A DNA stretch of 64,000 nt from Sphingomonas sp. MA1305 (GTDB lineage Bacteria; Pseudomonadota; Alphaproteobacteria; Sphingomonadales; Sphingomonadaceae): positions 930,001 through 994,000 of the forward strand of contig NZ_RCVT01000002.1 of assembly GCF_016107325.1 (NCBI RefSeq), written 5' to 3'. Below the pieces are notes generated by a model. The model saw nothing but the letters and a program-made list of their open reading frames with translations. It did not search any database and was not told the origin of the DNA. The first letter of the stretch is position 1; every line of letters begins with the position of its first letter. Both the position numbers and the translations under genes were made by a program. Positions 18,342-27,800 of this stretch are shown piece by piece.

Positions 18342-18779
18342 GTGACCTTCAACCGCGCCCCGATCGTCCTGCCGATCCTTATCCTTGCCGCGGCCTGTTC
18401 ACGCGACGACAAAGAGGCGCGGCGGCGTGCGGCGGGACCGTCGCCGTCGCCGGCAACGCTGGCCGCGGTCGCCAGCGCATCTGCCGGGCAGGCGCTGTTC
18501 GGGCGCTGTGCCGCCTGCCATCCGATCCGAGCGGGGGCGCCGGATCGCAACGGGCCGAACCTGCACGGCGTGATGGGGCAGCGCATCGCGCAGAACAGCG
18601 CGCGCTTTGCCTATACCGCGGCGTTGCAGCGGGTCGGCGGCCGGTGGACCCCGGCGCGGATGGATGCCTGGCTCGCCGATCCGCAGCGGTTCGCGCCGGG
18701 CACGTCGATGGGCTTTTCCGGACTTGCCGATCCGCTCGATCGCGCCGACGTCATCGCCTATCTGAAGGCGCAGCGCTGA
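18342..18779 (+). CDS. Lipoprotein c-type cytochrome, class I
   Basis: A small monohaem cytochrome c of about 146 residues. The haem site CAACH is at residues 56-60 and the likely Met ligand in GTSMGF near residue 122. The N-terminus has a hydrophobic segment PIVLPILILAAAC that ends in a cysteine at residue 19, which suggests lipid anchoring. The lipobox has Ala rather than Leu at -3, so plain signal cleavage is possible. I use the GTG at 18342; a TTG at 18324 overlapping the cobT stop (TTGA) is equally open. Convergent with the AI-2E gene, whose stop lies immediately after. Confidence 0.85.
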   Translation: MTFNRAPIVLPILILAAACSRDDKEARRRAAGPSPSPATLAAVASASAGQALFGRCAACHPIRAGAPDRNGPNLHGVMGQRIAQNSARFAYTAALQRVGGRWTPARMDAWLADPQRFAPGTSMGFSGLADPLDRADVIAYLKAQR

Positions 18780-19868
18780 TCAGCCGGACGGCGCCTCCTC
18801 CGTACCCGCCGGTTCGCCCAGCCGCTGCTCCGTCAGCACCGCCCAGCCGGTCAGGAACAGCGCCGCCACCAGCGGGCCGAGGACGATGCCGCTGAGGCCC
18901 AGCACGTCGATGCCGCCCAAGGTGGTCACCAGCACCAGCCAGTCGGGCAGACCGGCGTCGCGGCCGACCAGGATCGGGCGCAGGATGTTGTCGGCAAGGC
19001 CGATGACGAGCACGCCCGACAGCACCACCACCACCGCCTGCCAGATCGCACCGGTGGCGAGCAGGTAGACGGCGACGGGCGCCCAGATGATCGCCGGGCC
19101 GATCGCCGGCAGCAGCGCGGCGATCGCCATCAGCACGCCCCACAGCAGCGCGGCGGGAACGCCGACGATCCAGAAGGTGATCGCGCCGAGCGCGCCCTGG
19201 ACCAGCGCGACGACGCCCGATCCCTTGATCGTCGCCCGCACCACCGCGACGAACTTGTCGGCCAGCCGTTCGGCGATCGGCCGTTCGAGGGGCAGGGCGC
19301 GGACGATCGCCGGGCCGATCCGCGATCCGTCGCGCAGCAGAAAGAAGGTGACGTACAGGCCAACGCCGAAGGCGAGCAGGAAGGCGGCGGCATTGGCGCC
19401 GATCGAAAAGGCGCGGCGCGCAAGCTGGCTGGCGCTGCTGCCCACCGCCTGCGACAGGCGCGACTGGGCGCGTTCGAAGCTGCCGAAGCCGGCGCCGTCG
19501 AGCCATTGCCGGATACGGTCGGGCAGGGCGTCGTGGACCTGTTCGAAATAGGCGGCGAAATTGATCTGGCCGCCGCGGATCTGCGCATAGACGCCCGCCG
19601 CCTGATCGACGACGAGACTGGCGATGATCAGCGCCGGAATGACCACGGCGACGGTGAGGATCAGCAGCGTCACCGCCGCCGCGAGGTTGCGCCGACCCGG
19701 CCAGCGCGCGAGCAGTCGCCGGAACAGCGGCTGGAACAGCAGCGCCGCCAGCGCCGCCCAGAGCAGGGCGACGACGAAGCCGGAGACCACGAGGCCCAGC
19801 GCGGCGGTGATCAGCACCAGGAACAGGATGAGGCCGCCGTTTTCGACGTGCCGGCGTTCGATCGTCAC
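18780..19868 (-). CDS. AI-2E (PerM/YdiK) family membrane transporter
   Basis: A 362-residue inner-membrane protein with seven to eight predicted helices. The first pair is LILFLVLITAALGLVVSGFV and VALLWAALAALLF. The family-specific region IAALLPAIGPAIIWAPVAVY and the end LVTTLGGIDVLGLSGIVLGP match the AI-2E exporter group. Reported roles include quorum-signal export and ion antiport; the substrate here is unknown. I take the GTG at 19868 (VTIERRHVENGG), which has GGGGGA upstream, since the longer frame adds residues unlike the family. Confidence 0.9.
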   Translation of the reverse strand: MTIERRHVENGGLILFLVLITAALGLVVSGFVVALLWAALAALLFQPLFRRLLARWPGRRNLAAAVTLLILTVAVVIPALIIASLVVDQAAGVYAQIRGGQINFAAYFEQVHDALPDRIRQWLDGAGFGSFERAQSRLSQAVGSSASQLARRAFSIGANAAAFLLAFGVGLYVTFFLLRDGSRIGPAIVRALPLERPIAERLADKFVAVVRATIKGSGVVALVQGALGAITFWIVGVPAALLWGVLMAIAALLPAIGPAIIWAPVAVYLLATGAIWQAVVVVLSGVLVIGLADNILRPILVGRDAGLPDWLVLVTTLGGIDVLGLSGIVLGPLVAALFLTGWAVLTEQRLGEPAGTEEAPSG

Positions 19869-20026
19869 GTAAGTCCCCCGTTTCGTTGCGAGGGTGTAAC
19901 GCGACGGCGCGGCGTTGGTGCCGAAACGGGCCGGCGTCGCTCGTGCCATCGCTCGCAGGCGGCCGGCAGTGGCGGCACCCCCGCGGACGCTTTGTCGCGG
20001 CGGCGATGCCGGGCTATGGCCGCGTC

Positions 20027-20293
20027 ATGTCTCTCGCACCACCTCCCGGCGGCTTCCACGGCCCGGTCAAGCGATCGATCACCATCGCCGGGCATCAGAC
20101 GTCGATCAGCCTGGAGCCGATCTTCTGGCAGGCCCTGGAGCGGGCCGCCGCGGCGCGCCGATTGCCGCTGTCGGCGCTGGTCGCGCAGATCGACGTGTTG
20201 CGCATCGCCGAGGATATGCCGGCCAATCTGGGCAGCGCGCTGCGCTGCTGGCTGCTCGCGGAAGCCGGTAAAGTTGAGAGTAGGTCGCATTAG
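20027..20293 (+). CDS. Ribbon-helix-helix (RHH_4) protein
   Basis: An 88-residue protein of the RHH_4 family. The strand KRSITIAGHQTSISL is followed by two helices, PIFWQALERAAAARRLPLSA and VAQIDVLRIAEDM, matching the short DNA-binding fold. I take the ATG at 20027 (MSLAPPPGGFHGPVKRS). Family members are found across alphaproteobacteria with unknown regulons. It ends 10 bp before the Fur-type box of the downstream receptor, so it is probably a separate unit, with read-through possible. Confidence 0.82.
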   Translation: MSLAPPPGGFHGPVKRSITIAGHQTSISLEPIFWQALERAAAARRLPLSALVAQIDVLRIAEDMPANLGSALRCWLLAEAGKVESRSH

Positions 20294-20302
20294 CGTTGAC
20301 TA

Positions 20303-20317
20303 TGCGACAGATTCGCA
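20303..20317 (+). promoter_or_regulatory. Candidate Fur box with overlapping -35-like TTGACT
   Basis: TGCGA-CAGAT-TCGCA is a perfect five-base inverted repeat and differs at two central positions from the 7-1-7 iron-box form TGCGAATGATTCGCA. It overlaps TTGACT at 20296-20301 and lies 38 bp before the ATG of the iron receptor, where a repressor would block transcription. Binding by Fur is inferred from position and from the iron-uptake content of the operon. Confidence 0.55.
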
Positions 20318-20354
20318 ATAGCAGCCCGCCCCAAGAGAATGATTGGGGGGTTTC

Positions 20355-22793
20355 ATGTCGCGTTCTTCAGCTTCGTTCCTGGCCTTGTCGTGCGTCGGTT
20401 TTATCGCCACGGCGCCCGCCGCGGCCGCGCCGGCCGATCGCGTGCATGCCGCCGATGATCAGGACGGGCGCCGCAAGATCCAGCGCGACGACATCGTCGT
20501 CACCGACAAGGCGGAGAAGGCGCCCAATACGGTCGAAAGCCCGAAGGCGACGGCCTCGATCCTCGACACGCCGCAGACGATCACGGTGATTTCGGACCAG
20601 GTACTGCGCAAGCAGAACCTGCAGACGCTGCGCGACGCGCTGCAGACCATTCCGGGCATCACCTTCGGCGCGGGCGAGGGCGGTGGCGGCTATGGCGACA
20701 GCATCAATCTGCGCGGCTATTCGGCCAACACCGACATCACCATCGACGGTATCCGCGATACCGCGCAATACAGCCGCACCGATCCGTTCAACCTGCAGCA
20801 GATCGAGGTCTACAACGGCGCCAATTCGGTGTTCAACGGATCGGGCAGCGTCGGCGGCACGATCAACCTCGTCACCAAGGAGCCACGGCCCGAGGATCTG
20901 ACGATCGCGCAAGGCTCGGTCGGCACCGACAATTACTATCGTGCCGCGGTGGATTCGAACGTGCGGGTCAGCGACACGGTCGCCGCCCGCGTCAACGCGG
21001 TCTATCACCACAATGACGTGCCGGGCCGCGACGTCGAGAAGTACGAGCGTTGGGGCGTCGCCCCAGCCGTCACGATCGGCATGGGCGGGCCGACCAGCCT
21101 GACCCTCGCCTATGTCCATCAGGAGGATCGCAACACGCCGCTCTACGGCGTGCCCTATTTCAACAACGCGCTGGTCGGCGGCCTCATTACCGGCGCCGAC
21201 CGCAGCGACTATTACGGCTACAGCAACCTCGACACCCAGCGGGTGACGGTCGACCGCTTGACCGCGACCTTCCGCCACAGCGTCGACGACCATGTCTCCG
21301 TCCGCAACCTCGCGCGCTGGCAGCGGGTCGGCCAGTACAGCATCACCAGCGCGCCGCAGGGCACCTTCTGCCTCGCCGGTACCGGCCGCCAGCCGGTCGC
21401 GACCAGCGCCAGCGATCCGACCGGCCTGTCGTGCACGACCAATGTCGCCGGTGCGGCCTTCACCATCCCCGCCGGCCAGTGGCTGCCCTCGGGGCCGCGC
21501 GGGCTGGTGCGCGACCAGGAGAATCAGCTGCTCGCCGATCAGGTCGACCTGCGGCTGGAGCATGGCGTCCGCGGCGGCGTGCGCAACGTCGCCGACATCG
21601 GCGCCATCGCGATGGTCGAGGATTATCGGATCACCACCGGTTCGCTGCTGCGCAATGCCGATGGCTCGGCGCTGGCCGCGCTACCACTGCTTGCGATCAG
21701 CCATCCGGACAGCGTGTGGCGCGGGGCGACGCATTACGTCACCACCGCCCAATCCAAATCGACCACGCAGAACGTCGCCGTCTATGCCTTCGACACGTTG
21801 GAACTCGGCCGGTTCTTCGAACTCAACGGCGGGCTGCGCTGGGAATATCAAAAGGCCAATTTCCGCGCGCTGCCGATCCCCGATGCCGCGCCAGGCGTGA
21901 CGCAGCCGCTGGCGGCGCAGCTGACGCCGCAGATCAACCGCGAGCGCCTGTTCTCCTGGCGCGCTGGCGCGGTCTTCCACCCGGTGCGCGACGTCAGCAT
22001 CTATGCCGGCTATGGCACCGCCAAGACGCCCTCGTCGGCGAGCGTGCGCGCCGGCTGCGTCAGCGTATCAGGCACGGTGGTGACCAATACGTGCAACGTC
22101 GCGCCGGAAAACGCGCGCAATTACGAAGCCGGGGTCAAGGCGGGCCTGTTCCATCGCAAGCTGGAATTGACCGCGGCGGTGTTCCGCAACGAACGGACCA
22201 ATTACCGAATCCCGTCCAACGATCCGGCGCTGCCGACGGTGCAGGTGCTCGACGGGCGCAGCCGCGTCGACGGCATCGCGCTCGGCGCATCGGGCAATAT
22301 CACGCGCGATTGGACGATCTTCGCCAATTACACCTATCTCGACGGCAAGGTGCTGCAGTCCGTGTCGAACTTCTGCCTGGCGCGGCCCGGTGCGGCGGGC
22401 TGCGGCAACAGCGTCGCGGTGCCCGATCCGCAGGCCGGCGCGCCGCTGGTGCAGACGCCCGAACATTCGGGCAGCCTGTTCACCACCTACAAGCTGCCGT
22501 TCGGGCTCGAGGTCGGCTATGGACTCACCTATCAGGGCAGCTTCACCACCTATGTGCCCAACCTCGTCAGCGGCACGCCGCTGCGTGCGCCCGACTATCT
22601 GATCCACCGCGCCTATCTGGCCTATACTGTCGGCGGCGGGCTGACCGCGCAGCTCAACGTGCAGAATCTGACCGATGAGAAATACCTGACCAACGTCCGC
22701 AACAATCTCAATGCAAATGGCGTGGTGACGGGCGGCTGGGCGATGCCGGGCGACCGGCGGCAGGCCGTGCTCAGCCTCTTCTATAGTTTCTGA
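20355..22793 (+). CDS. TonB-dependent siderophore receptor
   Basis: Outer-membrane receptor of 812 residues. From the ATG at 20355 there is a signal peptide ([20 protein letters not shown]), a TonB-box-like DDIVVT region, a plug domain with [20 protein letters not shown], the [20 protein letters not shown] stretch and [13 protein letters not shown] sequence ([15 protein letters not shown]), then a 22-strand barrel ending in aromatic residue F (LSLFYSF). The plug is that of catecholate siderophore receptors such as Fiu. It is followed by a PiuC-type hydroxylase and a PepSY membrane protein, the classic iron-acquisition set. Ligand not determined. Confidence 0.93.
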   Translation: MSRSSASFLALSCVGFIATAPAAAAPADRVHAADDQDGRRKIQRDDIVVTDKAEKAPNTVESPKATASILDTPQTITVISDQVLRKQNLQTLRDALQTIPGITFGAGEGGGGYGDSINLRGYSANTDITIDGIRDTAQYSRTDPFNLQQIEVYNGANSVFNGSGSVGGTINLVTKEPRPEDLTIAQGSVGTDNYYRAAVDSNVRVSDTVAARVNAVYHHNDVPGRDVEKYERWGVAPAVTIGMGGPTSLTLAYVHQEDRNTPLYGVPYFNNALVGGLITGADRSDYYGYSNLDTQRVTVDRLTATFRHSVDDHVSVRNLARWQRVGQYSITSAPQGTFCLAGTGRQPVATSASDPTGLSCTTNVAGAAFTIPAGQWLPSGPRGLVRDQENQLLADQVDLRLEHGVRGGVRNVADIGAIAMVEDYRITTGSLLRNADGSALAALPLLAISHPDSVWRGATHYVTTAQSKSTTQNVAVYAFDTLELGRFFELNGGLRWEYQKANFRALPIPDAAPGVTQPLAAQLTPQINRERLFSWRAGAVFHPVRDVSIYAGYGTAKTPSSASVRAGCVSVSGTVVTNTCNVAPENARNYEAGVKAGLFHRKLELTAAVFRNERTNYRIPSNDPALPTVQVLDGRSRVDGIALGASGNITRDWTIFANYTYLDGKVLQSVSNFCLARPGAAGCGNSVAVPDPQAGAPLVQTPEHSGSLFTTYKLPFGLEVGYGLTYQGSFTTYVPNLVSGTPLRAPDYLIHRAYLAYTVGGGLTAQLNVQNLTDEKYLTNVRNNLNANGVVTGGWAMPGDRRQAVLSLFYSF

Positions 22794-22858
22794 GGACATG
22801 CCACTCCTGCCCGCCCGACCATCCCCGGGCACGGGCGGGCAGGAGACGAGGAGAGCCG

Positions 22859-23542
22859 ATGCTGATCGCGATTGCCGAAGTGCTGGATGCGGCGGCGTTG
22901 GCGCGGGTGCGCGGGCTGATCGACGCGGCGGACTGGATCGACGGCAATGCGACGTCGGGGCCGCAGGCGGCGCTCGCCAAGCGCAATCGCCAACTGCCGG
23001 AAGACGATGCCGCGGCGCGCGAGGCGGGCGGCCTGGTGCTCGACGCGCTCGGTCGATCGCCGCTGTTCGTGGCGGCGGCGCTGCCGCGGAAGGTCTTTCC
23101 GCCTTTGTTCAACCGTTATGCCGGCGGCGAGGATTTCGGGCTGCACGTCGACAATGCGATCCGGATGCGGCGCGGCACCGACTTCCGCCTCCGCGCCGAT
23201 CTGTCGGCGACGCTGTTCCTCGACGATCCGGCCACCTACGATGGCGGCGAATTGGTGATCGAAGACCAGTTCGGGCCGCAGACGGTGAAGCTGCCGGCCG
23301 GCCATATGGTGCTGTATCCGGCATCCAGCCTGCACCGCGTCACGCCGGTGACGCGCGGGGTGCGCACCGCATCCTTCTTCTGGATCGAATCGATGGTGCG
23401 CGACGACGGTGCCCGGCGGCTGCTGTTCGAGCTCGACCAGGGGGTGCAGGCGACCGCGGCGGCGCTGAGCCAGGGTGATGCGGCGGTGGTGCGGCTGACC
23501 GGCGTCTACCACAATCTGCTGCGCCGCTGGGCGGACAGCTGA
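22859..23542 (+). CDS. PiuC/YbiX-type Fe(II)/2-oxoglutarate-dependent hydroxylase
   Basis: A 227-residue PKHD-type dioxygenase. The metal triad is visible: HVDNAI gives His-x-Asp at about residues 96-98, and the distal His is in SSLHRVTPV, followed by the 2-oxoglutarate-binding arginine in [18 protein letters not shown] and DGGELVIED are family features. PiuC proteins sit beside catecholate receptors and are linked with siderophore uptake, but their substrate is unsettled. The start has GAGGAGAG upstream and lies 65 bp after the receptor stop. Confidence 0.92.
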   Translation: MLIAIAEVLDAAALARVRGLIDAADWIDGNATSGPQAALAKRNRQLPEDDAAAREAGGLVLDALGRSPLFVAAALPRKVFPPLFNRYAGGEDFGLHVDNAIRMRRGTDFRLRADLSATLFLDDPATYDGGELVIEDQFGPQTVKLPAGHMVLYPASSLHRVTPVTRGVRTASFFWIESMVRDDGARRLLFELDQGVQATAAALSQGDAAVVRLTGVYHNLLRRWADS

Positions 23543-23600
23543 TGCGATTGACCGGTTATGGCGGCCATGCGACGCGCGGCGGCTCGGCGTGGAGACGATG

Positions 23601-24737
23601 ATGAACAAGCTGGCGTGGCGGCGGACCTGGTTCCAGGTGCACAAATGGATCGGGCTGATCCTGGCGATCCTGATCGTACCGCTGTGCCTGTCGGGCGCGG
23701 CGCTGGTGTGGGACGAGCCGCTCGACCGGCTCGCCAATGCGGCGCGCTATGCGGTCAGCGGCGACCGGCTGCTGGCGCCCTCCGCCTATGTCGCGGCGGC
23801 GCGTGCCGCGCTCAAGCCCGGCGACCGGATCGCGCAGGTGACCCTGCCCGACGGCCACGGGCCGGTGGTCGTCGCCGCGGCCCCCGCCGCCGCGGGCAAG
23901 GCGGGCGGCAAGGGGCGCGGCGGGCCGCCGTCGCGGACCATGGTCTATCTCGACCCGCCAACCGGCAAGGTGCTGGTCGTCGCCGACCGTAACGCCGGCC
24001 TCGTCCGCTTCCTGCACGGGCTGCACGGCAGCCTGCAGCTGCCCGGCGTCGGCCGCACCATCGTCGGCTGGATCGGCGTGGCGATGATGATCTCCAGCTT
24101 CACCGGCCTGTGGCTGTGGTGGCCGACCGTCGGCGCCTGGCTGCGCGGCCTGCGCTGGCGGCGGCATCGCAACACCGACACCAACCTTCATTATCTCGCC
24201 GGCTTCTGGGTGGCGTTGCCGCTGTTCGTGCTGTCGCTGACCGGCGCCTGGATCAGCTTCCCCGCCTTCTTCGGCGCGCTGTCGGGGCAATCGGCGCAAC
24301 GCGGCCCCGATCCGCGTGCCGCCGCCCGCGCCGCGCCGATCGCCGCGCCCGCGCTGACGCCGGAGGCGGTGATCGCGCGGGCCGGTTCGGTGGCGCGCGG
24401 CGAGCTGCGCTCGATCAGCTGGCCGACCGAAACGTCCGCCGACTGGACCGTCGCCTTCGCCGGCGACGGCGCGGCGGGCAGCAGCGTCAAGGTCGCCGAC
24501 GACAGCGGCGTCGCGGTCGCCGCGCCGGCGCGCGGGCAGGGCGGCATCGCCCGGCTGATGCGCCGCATCCACGACGGCACCGGCATGGGGCCGGTGTGGC
24601 AGACGATCATCTTCCTCGGCGGTCTGCTGCCCGCGCTGCTCGCCGTCACGGGCGTGATCATGTGGTGGCGTGCGCGCGGCTGGAAGGCGGAACTGGCCGC
24701 GAAGCAGCGGGCGAAGCGAGGCTTGGCGCGGGGTTAA
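23601..24737 (+). CDS. PepSY-associated transmembrane protein (putative siderophore-iron reductase type)
   Basis: A 378-residue inner-membrane protein with four main helices. The first, residues 14-38, is WFQVHKWIGLILAILIVPLC. The second follows FLHGLHGSL and includes GWIGVAMMISSFTGLWLWW. The third is YLAGFWVALPLFVLSLTGAW and the last LGGLLPALLAVTGVIMWW. Conserved histidines (HKW, HGLHG, HYLAG) are typical haem-ligand positions in this family, some members of which reduce ferric siderophores. I choose the ATG at 23601, five bases after GGAG; ATG at 23598 and GTG at 23589 are alternatives. Third gene of the iron operon. Confidence 0.88.
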   Translation: MNKLAWRRTWFQVHKWIGLILAILIVPLCLSGAALVWDEPLDRLANAARYAVSGDRLLAPSAYVAAARAALKPGDRIAQVTLPDGHGPVVVAAAPAAAGKAGGKGRGGPPSRTMVYLDPPTGKVLVVADRNAGLVRFLHGLHGSLQLPGVGRTIVGWIGVAMMISSFTGLWLWWPTVGAWLRGLRWRRHRNTDTNLHYLAGFWVALPLFVLSLTGAWISFPAFFGALSGQSAQRGPDPRAAARAAPIAAPALTPEAVIARAGSVARGELRSISWPTETSADWTVAFAGDGAAGSSVKVADDSGVAVAAPARGQGGIARLMRRIHDGTGMGPVWQTIIFLGGLLPALLAVTGVIMWWRARGWKAELAAKQRAKRGLARG

Positions 24738-24814
24738 CGGCCACGGAGCCCTGAGGGGATCGGGGGGGCATATCCGCTCGCGGAGCGCCTGTGGCGAGGC
24801 CCCACCCCCGTCCG

Positions 24815-24830
24815 CTCCCCTGAAGGGGAG
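24815..24830. terminator. Short hairpin between convergent genes
   Basis: CTCCCC-TGAA-GGGGAG forms a six-base-pair stem with a tetraloop between the convergent PepSY and glutamate dehydrogenase genes. No T-run follows on either side, so it is a weak or factor-assisted terminator at best. The rest of 24738-24868 shows nothing else. Confidence 0.4.
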
Positions 24831-24868
24831 GGTGAAGCGATGGTACGCGTCATGCGACAGCGAAGCGT

Positions 24869-27800
24869 CTACCGACCGAGCAGCACCCGCGCCTGACCCG
24901 CGATCTGCGCGAGCATTGCCGCGCTCGGCTGCGCCGCATGACGGGCGCGGTCGATCACCGCCTTGAATTGGCCGACGCGCGCCGCATTGCGCGCCAGCCA
25001 GTCGTCCGCCGCCGCGCGCGGGCTGGTGCCGGCGCGCGACAGGAACTCGAGCCGCAGCTGCTGGAAGTCGCGCGCCAGACCGGCGAGCAGCAATCGCTCC
25101 CACGGATCGCTCGACACGATCCGCGCCGCGACGCCCTGCGCCCAGTCGAGGCCGAGCGCCTGCCCCAGGTGCGTGAAGGCACGGGTCAGCTCGATCTCGT
25201 CGATGCCCTGGCGTTCGCCGAGCGCGGCGAGGCCGATGACGCCGTCGAGCTCGAACAGGCGGACGACGCGCTGTGCCAGCTCCGCCGGGGCGCCCGCCGC
25301 CTCCAGCTCGGCGGCGATGCGCGCGCTCTGCGCGCTCGCTTCCTCGAGCAGCAGCGACGATGTCTGGGCCTCCAGCTGGCCGACGCGCTTGCCGATCCGG
25401 TCGAGCACGGCGGCGGGCAGCGTGCCCGGCGCCACCGCACGCAACAGGTCGGCGATATGCGAGCGTGTCGCCACCGCCACCTCGTTGAACAGGGCGATGC
25501 GCGCACCCTCGGCGATCGGCGCCGCCTCGATCTGCGCCCACAGCCCGTCGAGGCCGAACAGCCGTTCCGCGACGACGAACATCGCGGCGATGTCGGCAAC
25601 GCTGGCGCCTTCCTCCTCCGCCAGCTCGAAGGGATAGAGGACACCCAGCCGGTTGACGATGCGATTGGCGAGCTTGGTCGCGACGATCTCGCCACGCAGA
25701 CGATGCTCGTCGATCGCCTTGGCGAACCGCTGCCGCATCGCCGGCGGGAAGGCGGCGTGCAGATCGGGCGCGAGTTCGGGCGCCAGCGCCAGCGGCGCGC
25801 GCTCGATGCCGTCCTGCAGCGACAGCTTCGCGGTGGCGAGCAGCACGGCGAGCTCCGGCCGGGTCAGCCCCTGGCCCTCCAGCCCGCGGCGCAGCAGATC
25901 CTCGTTCCCCGCCAGCCCCTCGACCGCACGGTCGAGCCGGCCCGCATTCTCGAAGATCTCGATCAGGCGGACATAGGAGGGGATCGCCGCGGCGCCGTCC
26001 GCCTCCGCGATCGACAGCGCCAGCGTCTGCAGGCGATTGTCCTCCAGCACCAGATGCGCGACGTCGTCGGTCATGCTGGCGAGCAGCGTGTTGCGGTCCT
26101 CGAACGAGAGGCGACCCTCGATCATCTCGCGGTTGAGCGCGATCTTGATGTTGACCTCATTGTCCGAACAATCGACGCCGGCCGAATTGTCGATGAAGTC
26201 GGTGTTGATCCGGCCGCCGCGCGTGGAGAAGGCGATGCGGGCCGCCTGGGTGACGCCCAGATTCGCGCCTTCGCCGACCGCGATGACGCGCAGATCCTCG
26301 GCATTGACGCGCAGGCGGTCGTTGGCGGGATCGCCGACCGCGGCGTTATTCTCCGCCGCCGCCTTCACATAGGTGCCGATACCGCCGAACCAGAGCAGAT
26401 CGGCCGGCGCCTTGAGGATCGCGGAGATCAGGCTGGCCGGGTCCATCTCGCTCTGCGTCAGGCCGAGCGCATCGCGCGCCGCGTCGGACAGCCTGATGCT
26501 CTTCTCGCTGCGCGCCCAGACGCCGCCGCCCTTGCTGATCAGCGTGGTGTCGTAATCCGCCCAGCTCGACCGTGGCAGCGCGAACATGCGTGCGCGCTCG
26601 TCCCAGCTCGTCGCCGGATCGGGATCGGGATCGATGAAGATGTGGCGGTGGTCGAAGGCGGCGACCAGCTTGATCGCCTTGGACAACAGCATGCCGTTGC
26701 CGAACACGTCGCCCGACATGTCGCCGCAGCCGACGACGCGGATGCTGTCGGTCTGCACGTCGACGCCGCGTTCCGCGAAATGGCGCTGCACGGAGACCCA
26801 GGCGCCCTTGGCGGTGATGCCCATCGCCTTGTGGTCGTAACCGACGCTGCCGCCGCTGGCGAAGGCGTCGCCCAGCCAGAAGTCGCGTTCCAGCGCCAGC
26901 GCGTTGGCGACGTCGCTGAACGTTGCCGTGCCCTTGTCGGCGGCGACGACGAAATAGGGATCCTCGCCATCGAGGATGCGCACGCCGTTCGGATGGACGA
27001 CGCGCCCTTCGACGATATTGTCGGTGATCGACAGCAGCGAGCGGATGAAGATCCGGTAGCTTTCCGTCCCCTCCGCCAGCCAGGCGTCGCGATCGACCGC
27101 GGGCGAGGGGAGCTGTTTCGGATAGAAGCCGCCCTTGGCGCCGGTCGGCACGATCACCGCATTCTTGACCCGTTGCGCCTTCATCAGGCCAAGGATCTCG
27201 GTGCGGAAGTCGTCGCGCCGGTCGGACCAGCGCAGGCCGCCGCGGGCGACCGGACCGGCGCGCAGGTGGATGCCCTCGACGCGCGGGGAATAGACCCAGA
27301 TCTCGCGCCACGGCACCGGCGCGGGCAGGCCGGGGATGAGATGGCTGTCGAGCTTGAACGCCAGCGCCTCCTGCGCCGCGGGCGCGAAGGCGTTGGTGCG
27401 CAGCGTCGCCGCGATCAGATGCCGATAGGCGCGCAGGATGCGATCGTCGTCGATCGCCGACACGGCATCGAGGCCGCGCTCGATCGCCTCGTCCGCCGCA
27501 TGCGCATCGCCGTTGCCGGCGGGGTCATGCGCGGCGGCGAAGCGCGCGATCAGCGCATTGGCGACCTTGGGCGCGCGACGCAGCGCATCGACGACGGTGG
27601 TCAGGCCGTAGGTCAAGCCCGCCTGGCGCAGATAGCGGAACCAGGCGCGCAGCAGCACCACCGCCTGCGGGCTGAGCCCGACGTCGACGATCAGCCGATT
27701 GAACGCGTCGTTTTCCGCACGGCCTTCCAGCACCGCCGCGATCGCGCCTTCCAGCATCGTCGCGTCGCAGGACAGCGGGCCGCTCGCCTCGACCAGGAAT

